From Monilinia fructicola (lineage: Eukaryota; Ascomycota; Leotiomycetes; Helotiales; Sclerotiniaceae): DNA of 64,000 nt. The first letter of the stretch is position 1, and every line of letters begins with the position of its first letter. Below the pieces are notes generated by a model. It did not search any database. It saw nothing but the letters and a program-made list of their open reading frames with translations, and was not told the DNA's origin. Both the position numbers and the translations under genes were made by a program. Shown here in pieces: positions 1 through 11,312 of this stretch. The DNA lies in assembly GCA_008692225.1 (NCBI GenBank), contig VICG01000002.1, positions 2,091,501 through 2,155,500 of the forward strand, written 5' to 3'.

Positions 1-786
1 GTTTTGCCGTCGAAGGAAGTTCCGACCTTGGATGTGACTGGGTAGTATTCGTACCATGGCTCGCCACGATCCATGCGTTGCAACATCATGGTGGTGTTAA
101 ATGCGACGGCTTGTTCTGGCTCGGTCTTCAACCAATCATAGTATTGAAGTTTGGTGTTCATGGCATATTGGAATGGGCCATCGTTGGTATTCTCTGGATT
201 TTGGTACTTAGTTTTCTTGAGATATTCTGGAATCTTGATGAGAACTTCATTGGCAGTGACACTTTTTCTTTAGGTTAGCTTTGGAATGGCAATAGGACCG
301 TACTAAGAAACACATACATGTGAAGAACCGCTTTTGGCAAAGGCGATGCATCTGAGAAAGCTGGCGCGAAAGGACCGTTTGCATATTTGTCCTCTCCAAC
401 TTCTTTGAAGAGACCCATAGCAGCCAAAAGCTTCATGACTCTGCTGACCAACAATTCTGCGGCTCCAGTTCTCTTTGCGATTTCGGAAACCTCTAGCTCG
501 CCTCCACCAATGGCGGCCATCGTGTTGAAGATGCCTATGTCGATGCCAAGTCGCAGGCCAACTTGCTCATGTGCCTGACATCATCAGCATATATTCATCA
601 CCCAAAAAATGTGAGACTTACACCAAAGATTACCCGAGTGGTGAAATCAACCGGTGTCTCGACCACGGATCTTAGCTTGTCAAGACCGGCCAAGAGGGCT
701 ACCCGTTCCTCGTTGCTGATAGCATCAGGAGCGGGTGGGTTTTCAACCACCTCATTGATTTGTTTGATGAGATCGGTAACAGCCAT
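1..786 (-). CDS. O-methyltransferase, N-terminal part (runs off left edge)
   Basis: Probable SAM-dependent O-methyltransferase of the fungal secondary-metabolism type, cut by the window edge. Three exons join in phase: 786..622, 574..318 and 267 to beyond base 1, with introns 621..575 and 317..268. About 229 residues are visible. The N-terminal helical dimerisation/winged-helix part is clear: an ALLAGLDKLRSVVETP segment, then LRLGIDIGIFNTMAAIGG, ELEVSEIAKRTGA and a VMKLLAAMGLFKEV recognition-helix region, followed by DGPFQYAMNT and EPWYEYYPV, which precede the SAM-binding domain in this family. The SAM loop itself lies outside the window, so activity cannot be judged. No frame break was needed. 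The next genes (membrane protein, UbiA prenyltransferase, FAD monooxygenase) suggest a tailoring enzyme of a metabolite cluster extending leftward; that is inference. Family confidence is good; the substrate is unknown. Confidence 0.85.
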
Positions 787-2553
787 GATGTTGATTTACA
801 ATATGAAATGACTTTGATGGTGGTGTTCTTTTGAAGTAATTGAAAAGAATACTGGAGGAGATATACGATATTAAACTGAGATATAGGAAAGCTTCAAGTA
901 TATTGAATTTGTTGAAGCTACTATGCACTTCTAGATCCTACATACCATGTTTGATATTAGGGGTAATCACTGTTCGAACAGTGAGAACGGAAATTTACAT
1001 CTTCCCTCACTGTTACCTTACTCTGCAACAAGATAGCTGTGCCTCATGCAAGCTTTCGCCAACGAATAGACTTACAGAACTGCGCCTCACGCCTGAAAGC
1101 GACACGGGCTAATCTGCAGTCAGCCAGTGCAACGTGGGCCGCAGCATCATTCAGTGATGGGTTGATCGAGTCGCCAGAACGTAACGGCGAGCTACCTTAG
1201 ACCCACATTGAGGAAGCTAGAAACAGCCCCAACCGTTGGAACAAGGTACAAATGACTAAAGGAATGTAAGCGAGTAAGCAAACAAGCAAGCAAGGTTAAA
1301 TTCTTCTTGCCAATCCCACATTTTACCCCACCTTCGACGATTCAGCTTGAGGCCTCGATATCTCCAAACGGAAATATGAAATGCATCGCATTGATGCTTG
1401 TTTGGCAACCTATTATTCTGAGTATGAATTTGGAGATGCCAATGCCAAGATTTCCTTATGTCAGCCTGCGGAAGGATTATTCGGAGAATCTTGGTGGGGC
1501 AGCTCACCACTCTAGATTCTCAGTACTAACACTTTCTACCCGCCGGATACCTCAATCTACTGTAAAGCTCTGTTCCTGGATCTAGCTAATCTCTTGCATT
1601 CCATGATTGGTCTGACCACCATTGCAAAAGATAACCTTAAAGCTTGGACCGCTCAAGTCAACGTCGTCGTACCAATTGGCCAATACAGTATGATAAACTG
1701 TTTCTCTGACCTTGGGCCCCTGTGCGCCGAAGGATTCACAATCTGTATTCCTGTATCCCATCACCAAGTAAGCTTATTTTTCGTCCACTCTAACCAAAAT
1801 GCCGGGTTTGGTGTGCCACTTGTGATCTTGCATGCATATCGGTAGGATGATAATAAGATTCTAGATGGATGACGCGGCTTGGCCTTTCAGTAGGTGACAA
1901 CCTTTACCGAGACATCATCTCGTGATATTCTTGCTTCTTCTCGATTCCACGGTATAGTGCTTATATTTTGAAATTGCCACATCGCCGGCTGAGGTGAGAC
2001 CGATGGACTGGTCTCCCCTTGAGGTTTAGCGAGGGCGGTCTCAAAACATCGATTAGCCAGCTATCCATCTAGCATCGTCGGTTTCGCTCTTACGTTTATC
2101 CCAAAAGAGTGATTACAAGCTTTAGCACATTTGGGTTTTTGTTATCTAATTGTTGCAACACCATCCATTATATGCATGGTCCACTTAATCATATTTGTGC
2201 TGTAAGTACTGTCCACGGGTACTGTCTGTAATGTCCAATTCGGTACCTTTTCCGAAAGTGGGGTAGTATCATTACTAATCTCCTAATTTAGATATATACC
2301 AGCATTAAACCCGTGATTTGAATCCACCACCATCTATCTACCTCAAGTTTTCATACAGTACTGTACGAGTTTTGAACTCCTCGAGCGTTTAAATCTCAGA
2401 TCAACCCTTACAGAGCGCTACAAAAGTAATACAAGCCCCCCAAAAATCCCTTCATTAGCGCGCAGATAGTAATACAGTGGCACTAACCCCCACAAAATAT
2501 ACATTGATTAAATTGCAAAGTAGTAGCTTCATCAGCCTAATGCAACCATAGCC
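787..2553. other. intergenic, no supported gene
   Basis: About 1.8 kb between the O-methyltransferase start and the 3' end of the rhodopsin-domain gene. Open frames here are short, unspliceable by eye and match no family I know. Bases 1-800 upstream of the methyltransferase ATG must hold its promoter, but I could not identify a convincing operator. Confidence 0.6.
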
Positions 2554-3887
2554 TTACACGCCGTTACCAGAGCGTGCACTCCGAGTCTCGATGTCCACCG
2601 AACTTTCGACGATAATTTTGTCCTCAGAACGATCTGTGAGATTAACCCACGGGCTTTCAGGGGTAGCAACGCTTGAGAGTCTCGAGCTCTTCCAAAATGA
2701 TCCTTTCTTGTTCGCAGACGCTTGGGTGGACGATCCATATGTGGGTCTAGAGTTTGATTTTGATGGCGCAATGGATCTTTTGTTGACGATGCGTTCATAC
2801 AACGGTCTTAGTGTTGGGAGGCAACCACAGATAATGATAAGATGAACTTCGACTCTAATTAAGTAGTCAGAAAATGATTGATACAAGGGATAACACTGGT
2901 ACTTACGTCGTCCAAACGAAGATATCAAAAGTTGCCCCTGAACTAAATTAGAATAGAAACTAATGCAGCTGTGAGAACGATGCACATACATGTTGGGTCT
3001 GTTTGATTTGCAAATTCCTTGAGCTGTTGTGTTTTGATCGCTGCAGCAATACCCGCGCTATTTTGCAGTCAGAAAAATTATCTGCAGGGCACATGTGGCT
3101 ACCAGTGACTTACAGAATACCCATGCTAAGCAATATAGCAAGTGCTACCTTCTGTTTTGGTGTGATTGCGAGTTGCTTGATCAACGATACAGGCAATAAT
3201 GCATAAGAAAAATCTATAAATGTACCAAAGGCTTTTTGGCGATTAGTGTGACTTCATTAAAAGCATGGCTGAGAGGGTATTCACCGCCGTGAGTGACTGC
3301 AATATCTGGGAAAACCTGATTACTCCAACATTTCATATCTGGTGTAGGCTTCCATAACGCGGATGTTGGCGTGCATTGGATGTATGTAAAAATAATAGTG
3401 AGAATGCTCCAAATTGCGTATGCACCCATAGTGATATAGATAAACCATTTCCGGTAGATAGTGTGTGGTCCAAGGATTCTCTTCATCAAAACCCCCACGC
3501 TGAGTTTCCCAAGAGTTGGAGATGTGATACCAAAGGCCTGGGCTACGAAGTTCAACTTTACGGTTTCAACAACTTGGGCGGGGGTGAGGTAGAAGATGTG
3601 ACGGCAGCCTCCGTTAGTAGCGTAGACTGTGGTAACGGCTATGGCTCCGATGAAAACCATCTATAGGTTTAAGAAGTTAGCACCAAAGCGCTATCGTTGC
3701 AATTTTGCAATCTCATACTAACCATGGACCCAATCATGAGAAAATCGTCAACCCCAAGGCTCTTGATCTTAGTTCTGATCCATATGCGTAGGGCAAGGAA
3801 CGGTATAGTGCAGATTAACGGCGTGTAGATGATTGCGTACAGGGTGTTTGCTCGGTCAGCATCGCTGGGTAGCTTGGCGGGATCCAT
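2554..3887 (-). CDS. integral membrane protein with fungal rhodopsin domain (SAT4/PTH11-like)
   Basis: Seven-TM type membrane protein of the fungal rhodopsin-domain family (PF20684-like), a large group often found beside secondary-metabolite genes and including PTH11-like putative receptors. Six exons keep phase: 3887..3723, 3660..3285, 3213..3114, 3057..2990, 2937..2907 and 2854..2554, giving 346 residues. Family landmarks are visible: LRIWIRTKIKSLGVDDFLM after TM1, TPTLGKLSVGVLMKRIL-like text around TM3, a loop with FTYIQCTPTSALW and CW, DFSYALLPVSLIKQL, and the terminal IICGCLPTLRPL before a polar serine-rich cytoplasmic tail ending RSARSGNGV. No frame break. It lies upstream of and divergent from the UbiA gene. 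The role (receptor or cluster-associated membrane enzyme) is unknown. Exon borders are hand-called. Confidence 0.85.
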
Positions 3888-4556
3888 ATTTTCTGCGAGT
3901 TAGAGAACCAAGGGTGAAGTAGTTTTACATGTACCGTGGCGAGTAAAAGATGCAATATTAATGAGGAACCAACAGGATATTTAAAAGGCTTCGAGAAGTT
4001 TGCTGATATCCTCAAGTCAGCCTGCCATTGATCCTCTCGAAATAATATAGATCTAGAAAATCCTGTTCAATGCCACAAAGGCTTGAACCCCTTGCAAATT
4101 TTATGTAATGTAACTTCCAACGATAGCAAAATCCCAAACTACACATTTTTAATTTCTTATCTGAATAGTGCAAGCAATCTGATGAGAAGGATTTTCTCCG
4201 ATCGTAAGCAAGATCAAATGGAGAATCGAGACGCGAGTTTTTAAACTGCATGAGATAAGTTCATGGTACAGGTTTGCTGGGTAGTCTTCGCGTGGCTTTT
4301 CTCCAGCATTTTTAATGTGACTACTTCCAAAGATAGAAACTGGTAAAATGCTGGCGGCTGGTTGTCCATGTGTCTGACAGACACTTAGTCGCCAGGATCA
4401 TTTTTGGTGATAGGACCAGAAGTAAGGATTTGTTTGTTCGCATACTCGGTTGAAGGACCTTCTTGCTTTCATAGCATTTCTGCTCACATTGTCAACGCTG
4501 GACTCTGTTCCCTCTTGTATTTCTTCTCTTTCATATCAATCATCGCAAAAGTAATT

Positions 4557-5586
4557 ATGGCTGCGACACATACCTTCGCTCTCAAGAATTACTTGGCGCC
4601 TTACGCGCAACTCATACGGTTTGACAAGCCTATTGGTGTTGTGATCATCCACTTCCCCTATGTCGTAGGATCACTCTATGCAGCATGCATTTCCACGCCC
4701 AAAATTCCATTGCAAGATATCGTGCATATCAATTTCGTTTTGTTGTGCGGAACCTTCTTCCTCCGTTCATGGGCATGCGCATGGAACGATATTACCGATC
4801 GAGACCTAGATAAACTGGTCGAAAGATGCAAGCAAAGGCCTATGGCCAGCGGCAAGATCTCAGTGAGGAATGCCTGTTTGTTTACAGGATTCCTTTGGCT
4901 CGTCTGGCTTGCATTGATGCAAAGTCTCATTCCATCGTCTTTAGCTTATACGATACCATTAACCGCTCTTGCGGGCGCATACCCGTTCACCAAAAGATTC
5001 ACTGCATATACTCCAGTCTTCCTAGGCGTTACCTTCGCATGGGGAGTATTTGTAGGGTTTGCAGCGACAGGCATTGATATTCTGCAATTACTGCTTTCAA
5101 GCCAAGAATCCAAAGCGACTATCATTGGTGCGCTGTTGCTCTTCTTCTATTACACAATATGGACTGTTATTTTTCGAGACAGTATATGCTTTCCAAGACC
5201 TCCCCGATGATACAAAAGCTGGAATACATTCCATGGCAGTCCGCCATCAATTCCACATTCGCGAGCTGTTAGGAGTACTCGGCGTTGTCCAAGTTACAGT
5301 ACTGCTTGGGCTCGGAAGGGAGCTGGGAGCTGGAAGTTGGTATTCCTATATTGGCCCTCCATTGTTCAATATTGCCATGCTATTTAGATTGATCACAACC
5401 ATCGATTTTGGAAGTCCTGAACAATGTCGATGGTGGTTTGGTCATGGTCCGCTCATGGCAGGGAATGTGATGGTCGCAAGCTTGTGCATCGAGTATTTAG
5501 GGAGAATTGGTATGGCCTGCGATTATCTCAATCTCGAAGATATGCTGACAAAATACAGATACAGATTTATGGGTTTCAACGGGTAG
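4557..5586 (+). CDS. UbiA-family prenyltransferase with a +1 frameshift
   Basis: Membrane aromatic prenyltransferase of the UbiA/COQ2 superfamily, which transfers an isoprenoid diphosphate chain to an aromatic or polyketide acceptor. The first Mg/diphosphate motif is N77-D78-x-x-D81-x-x-x-D85 in CAWNDITDRDLDKLVERC, followed by RPMASG. The second motif, YAFQDLPDDTKAG near residues 210-222, lies in another frame. The frames join if one T is removed from the five-T run at 5170-5174, giving WTVIFETVYAFQD, which aligns with the family text WTVIYDTIYAHQD. The repaired length is 342 residues, normal for the family. It starts at 4557 (MAATHTFALKNY) with no mitochondrial-targeting-like leader, which favours a metabolite enzyme over COQ2. 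An intron cannot explain the switch because the two frames abut. The 3' end faces the FAD monooxygenase 72 bp away. The break may be a sequencing error or a true null allele. Confidence 0.85.
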
Positions 5587-5657
5587 TTTTTAGGACAATA
5601 AACTATGGAGTCTTGATATGCATCCAGGCGAGCAGCATTTTGAGCCATTTCCAAGTT

Positions 5658-7216
5658 TTAACCAGATTTCCGGTATCTTGTCTGTTTGATGTAATCATGC
5701 CACACTTCTTCGGCAGCCTCCACAGCATTATGATTATACAGCCAACTACGCAGGAAGGGGTCTTCCAGGAAGTTTGGAGAGCCATCAAAGGACGGCTCAT
5801 GTAATAGCAATCTATCTCTCTCTTCTTGTTCTGGTCCGTCCTTTATAGCATATATGTTGCGAAGATCTCTGCTACGATTTCTGCATAGCAAAGCTCTTGG
5901 TCGTCGAAGCGTTTCATAAATTCTGAGCAATTCGGGTATCTGAGTTTTACTTTTGATTTTGGAAAATAAGACCCCAAGAGCCGCAGCGTCTTCGAAAGCC
6001 ATCGCTGCACCTTGTGCTCTACAATTGATTTTTTGTAGTTAGTTTTGTTTTAACTGAATTAGATTTTAGGTTGTCCTACAGATATGGGGGAGATCCATGT
6101 GCTGAATCTCCGAGAAGAGCGAAATGCCCGGAAGGGTGCACCCAAGAATTGCACTCCCGGGAATACATCATAGTTCGTTTCATCCACTAGAACGGTGGAG
6201 CATTAGTAATTGGAAACAAGGAAGGCCTTTGGTGCAGATATTACTCACCGCTGTTGGCACACTCAACAGTTGGTGAAACTGCGGACTCCAATCTCTGAAT
6301 GCTTCATGCACAATTTCCGATCCAACGGGGACAGGGCCAATTGACAATAAAGAATCAGGTTCATGTTGATGAGTCAATACAATATTGAGCAAATTGCCTT
6401 TCTTAATGGGGTAAGTTACTGTATGACCTCCAGGGCCAATCCACATGTTGATACTATGGACCTTCACTAGTTCGGCAAGATCTGGATGCTTAGCCACGTC
6501 CTCAATCTTTACAGTTGCCCGATAAATATCAAAACCACTATCATCCAAAGGGTCATCTCGACCAAGTAAGGATTCACGGCAGAAAGACTTTTCCCCATCG
6601 GCTCCAAGTATAACATCGAAAATATGTGTAGTTCCATCAGCAAAATCAAGCGCCGAGATATCAAAATTGATCCTTTGTATGGTAGCACTAAATTTCACCA
6701 CAGCTCCGAGTTTGGTTGCTTCTCGGAAAAGTAAATTCTGCAGCTCAGCTCGATGCGTTATAAGATAAGGCGTCTTGTAAATATCTCTAAAATCTGGGCT
6801 GAGGGTTGTACTGGATAGAATATCTGATTTGTATGAAAACATTCTGGCAACTTTAGGTTCGATGGAAACTTCTTCTAGCTCAGAGAGTATTCCCCATTCT
6901 CTGAATAAGACGGTTGCATTGGTTGCGACATTAATTCCTGAATAAGAAGACGGTCAAAATACAGGATTCTAGAAAGAATCTGTGAAAAACTAACCGGCTC
7001 CAATCTACAGATTACATTAGCCTTGAAGATGATTCAACTCAATCATAGAAAGCACACCTCTTTAAGTTCCGGGGAAAGTTCAAAAACTGTGACTTCGTGG
7101 CCTGCCCTCTGGAGACTGATAGCCGTTGCGAGACCAGCTAGGCCAGCTCCAATGATAGCGACTTTGCATGAGGGCCTAATTGTATTCTGTGTATCGATGA
7201 GACTGGTATAACCCAT
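5658..7216 (-). CDS. FAD-dependent monooxygenase (salicylate-hydroxylase-like)
   Basis: Class A flavoprotein monooxygenase (PF01494 type), which hydroxylates aromatic rings or epoxidises prenyl chains. Five exons in phase: 7216..7058, 7004..6995 (only 10 nt), 6937..6249, 6186..6080 and 6018..5658, giving 441 residues. The FAD-binding GxGxxG is G23-A-G-L-A-G28 in VAIIGAGLAGLATAISL with the acidic strand end VTVFE. The DG motif is VILGADGEKSFCRESLLG. The GD motif is FALLGDSAHGSPPY near 308-321, continuing into AQGAAMAFEDAAALG, the usual helix after it. There is no signal peptide, and the C-terminal tail ends IKQTRYRKSG. It is convergent with UbiA. In fungal meroterpenoid pathways a UbiA prenyltransferase is commonly paired with an FAD epoxidase, so a joint pathway is likely but inferred. 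Salicylate-type hydroxylation cannot be excluded. No frame break. Confidence 0.88.
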
Positions 7217-8275
7217 TTCAATGTTTTGACTGATTGACTTCCAAGAACTTCTATGATATTATCAGGAGAATAAACGGTGCCAGTCAGATACTTTCAAAGA
7301 ACTATCTTTTCTTGTAACTTATATATACCTTCCCTGTAGACCAGGGTGGGAGTTCTGAGTGTCTTCATAGGTAGCCGATTTACTGTATCAAACTTGGCCA
7401 AAGCTGAAGAACAAACCAAGTTCGTAAAGCCAGTAGCCAATTCATACGAAAGTAATCAAGGGCAACGTCAGCTCGATCAGTGAGGACTACTCGAGTGGAT
7501 GGATATGCTACTGGCTCCACAACGTGAGACGATTTTTCCGAGGTACGAACAGGAAGGATCAAGCATTAGCTCAAAACTACACGTTAACAATCCACAACCT
7601 ATAAGTGGATGTTCTCCCGTGCCTTTACTTGATTTGGATTACTTCACCAAAATCCAATTTGAGCCTGAGAATCTTATCTAGCCCCAGGGTTCCCGGAGGA
7701 CTCCAACAGGTTTGAACCTTTGAGGTGTAGAAATGATTAGAGTTGGTGGCTTGAACAAGGAATATTCGTAATGGTAAATTGAGCATCAAAGTCAGATAGT
7801 CAGAAACAGAAGAATTAAGTATATGTGAAGGACCATACTATGAAAACTTCTGGATACCAACAATATTGGCACAGCTCAGAGCAGGTCGTAGACTTTCAGC
7901 TTGGTCGATGACATCCACCTACCGAGTAGAAGGTTATATATATAGTGTATAATAGGGTGAAGAGATATTGATAAAGTGTATTTTGTGAATGATAATTATG
8001 TGCTCATCAATCAAGCCCCTTGATATATATATCGGCGTATATATATAGCTAACGTGTCCAGAGTTCGTGAACGAACTTCACTACTTAAAATTCCCAGTAG
8101 TCATTTGGTCCAAGCCACACCTAGCGACTAGACCAACAACATAGCTTTCAGCCACAGAACGCCGGTGAAGACCTCAAGAGATATCACTCGAATATCACAA
8201 TCATTGGGAATGTGAATACATTCACCATTGACCTTGATGCCGTGGCTCTTATTTGTATAATATTGATTTAAGACG
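7217..8275. other. intergenic, TA-rich in its second half
   Basis: About 1 kb shared upstream region of the divergent FAD monooxygenase and the F-box gene. TA-rich stretches occur at 7935-7955 and 8018-8048 (repeated TATATATA). No supported gene. Confidence 0.6.
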
Positions 8276-11104
8276 ATGTCGAACTTCAGGCGTGCCCCTG
8301 TTGGGGGCAGCAATCGAAGTAGCATCCTGAGTTCTTTGAGAGCTACCGAAATGGTCGGCAGCAATGACAGCAAGCCCGTTCTACCTGCTGAAATAATATC
8401 TACGATCCTTGACTACCTACCCATTCCAGATCTCATGAAATTCGCGCGCACATCAAAACGAATGCAAGAAATGGTATATGAAGATTCGCGGTGGGTATCA
8501 AGGCTGAAATCCATGGGTGTGTGGAACGAAGGAGAAGCTAGAAAGAGATTCGAAGAAGTACTGAGGAAAAAGCGAGAGATGGTAAGAATACGGGCAGAAG
8601 AGGATAATAAAAGAATTGGGATTGGTGTTGGTGTTGGTGTTGGTGGAGGAGGAGGTGCGGCGAATACTGGTACTGGTGGGATGAGGAAGACTAGCACGAC
8701 ACTCTTTGATGCGGGAGAGGAAGAGTTACGACAGCAGCGGAGATCTGCAGAAATTGCATTACAGAGTGCGAGAGGACTGGCAGATGGATTTGAAACATTG
8801 TCGATATCAGCGCAAGGTCATATGAGTCTGCCACCCCCACCACGAACTCGAACGCCAATGCAAGACCCCGAAGCCCTTTTGAATGTATTTGCGGAGGTTA
8901 AGTCTATACGTGGGTCTGCGAGACATGAATATGGAAAGATATATGCAGCATTAGGACCATTCTATTACGATTTGGCTAGATCTAGAAGTCATGTTGATCC
9001 AGTATTATTTCGAGTATACCGAACACCAGAACAACAGGCCCAAATGCTAGCTCATCTCCAGGTATTTTCGCAGAGTGACTGGGCTCAAGGGTGGAGACAA
9101 CGAGAGGAGAGATTAGTTACTATGACGGGCATTTTTGAGACCGCGGTTTTACGAGAATTTGAACAAGGTTATGAGGTGTGGGATATTGACGGTAGAATGC
9201 GGCGCTATGCTCATGTATTGGTGTATTGAACGGGGGACATGCTGGCATAGAACTTTTCGTTCAGAAGCATCCAATATTTTCCGACAGGGAGGTTCTGGGT
9301 CACTCAATGGACTGTATCAATCAGGCGGCATCCGACGGTATTACTCTAGAGCCGTCACGGGGATTCTTGGAAAAGTTGTCCAAGAAAGTGAATGAACAGG
9401 CAGATATCATCGATAGAGTCTTTCCTCCTGGCGAGGATGTTTTGCAAATCTTTTTGGATAAAATTGCTGAAGATATTCTCATGGAATATGTTACTCCTTT
9501 ATTTGACGAATCTCACGAACGAAGCATCTTATCTTACCTACAAGCTGTTTCTGGAATTTTTGAACAAAGCATGCAGTTTGCATCTACACTTAGGCCCATT
9601 AGAAACTCAGGAAAAAGACTTCTTTGCTAAGGTTAAGGCTGTCATAGCGCGAGTGTTTGAACCCCACGTGGATCTCTACCTCTCAGAAGAGCTTGATTAT
9701 TTCAAGAGACTTGCTGAATCAGAAGTACGAGACTGGGAGACGAAGCTCTCAGCTCAAGATGCTTCAAAGGAGTCATTTTACATGGGCAATGTTAATCGTG
9801 TTGCAGACAAGAAGGATTTCATGAGCTCGTTCAAGAAGGTCGTCATGATGCCTGTCAATGTCCTGCCCACAATGTCACCCTTTGGCGCGACTAAACCTGT
9901 GATAGCACCCCAGGCAGGGAACAGATCAAGCTTACAGGTACTAAGTGCGAGTCAGTCACCAATAACTTCTCGACCAACCACTCCATCATTACCACCTGGT
10001 GCAATATCGGTACCACTACCTTCAGAAGCGCCTACGGACGAACTTGCAGCCAAAGCTGCTTTAATGGCTTCCCGGCTGGAAGGAATCCGATCACTCTTCA
10101 GCATTGAGGTTGCGTTAGACCTTACCCATTCCGCCAAAGCGAGTATTGAACGCGCGGCTCTATTCGTTAGACTAGGAGGTCAAACTGGTGAAGAAGCCCG
10201 AGAGCAGTGTGAAGCAATATTCGTAGTGCTACTTCAAATTCTTGGCACGAGGCATGTCAAAACTGGATTTGACAAAGCTGTTGATCATCTTTCGAAATAT
10301 AATCCTCGAGAGATTAGTGAACATCAACAGGGTGTAGTAGTGCCTTTGATGACATTTCTGGAACTTGTCAATGTGGGTGACTTGATCTCCCAGATGATAG
10401 ATGTTTTCTACGAACAGCAACTCGCGACAACCAAACTCGCAGACAGAAATGATTTTCTTGATCCCGCAGTCAAGGCTAAGAAGAAATTCGAACAAATGCT
10501 AGATGAGCGAGTTGCAGCCGGCTTGAACAAAGGTATTGACGTCCTGATGGACGAAGTTGAATACATTTGCGGCACGACCCAACTGCCCACGGATTATAAT
10601 CCTCCTGACTTCGATGCCAACGGCACAAACCCTGATATTGACATTGGACCTACCACTACCGCAGAACAAGTTGTTGCCCTCGTGGAATCCCATACCAAAA
10701 TGCTTACCGGAAGTACCGACAAAACCATGCTCGATGTCTTTAACCAAGAGGTCGGGCTGCGTCTCTTCGCTGCCGTCTGTAAACATCTTAAGCGCCAACG
10801 CATCTCCACCTCTGGAGCTATCAAACTCATTTCAGATATGAATTTGTATTTTGTTTATATCAAGACATTACGAAATGCGGACTTGCTGGAGTATTTCAAA
10901 GCATTGAGAGAATTGAGTCAGATATATCTGATAAGCCCAGGCCATGCGAAAGAAATGGCGACGGTTATTGCAGATGGCGATAGATTTGGAGGAATCTTTA
11001 GAGCAGAGGAGGTCTATGAGTTCGCAGAGAGGAGGGCTGATTGGTATACGGTTAAGAAGGATGTCGAGAGGGCTATGTATGGGATTGGATGTGAAGTTAT
11101 GTGA
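8276..11104 (+). CDS. rcy1: recyclin-1 / Pof6-type F-box protein with Sec10-like domain; two frameshifts
   Basis: F-box protein of endocytic recycling and exocytosis (yeast Rcy1, fission yeast Pof6). The F-box is LPAEIISTILDYLPIPDLMK at about residues 37-56. The C-terminal two thirds resemble Sec10 (HPIFSDREVLG, INEQADIIDRVFP, ARVFEPHVDLYLSEELDYF). The last four residues are CEVM, a plausible CaaX prenylation box as in yeast Rcy1. Three frames are needed. Near 9223 one G appears missing: YAHVLV then stop, while the next frame continues VLNGGHAGIELF, and HVLVVLNGG is the expected text. At 9595-9597 one C appears extra: STLRP then out of frame, while PLETQEKDFFAKVKAVI continues. The two lesions compensate; the repaired length is 942 residues. 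A polar low-complexity stretch with GVGVGVGVGGGGG lies near residues 121-134. A conserved trafficking gene with two opposite 1-nt indels suggests assembly error. The 3' end faces the kinase 208 bp away. Confidence 0.85.
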
Positions 11105-11312
11105 GATGTGGTTGGGAATTGGAGAGCATGATGGAATGGCATACATAGAAATTTGTAATATGAATCACTTGTCTCGGACAAGCATTATGAGATTAAATCT
11201 TTATTGCAATTACGATTGACCATGGCTGTTATGGCTCTAATTTTCCACGCCCATCCTTGACGCCAGATGAATATCACATACGCTGCATACAGCTTCCAAG
11301 GTTTCAAGAACT

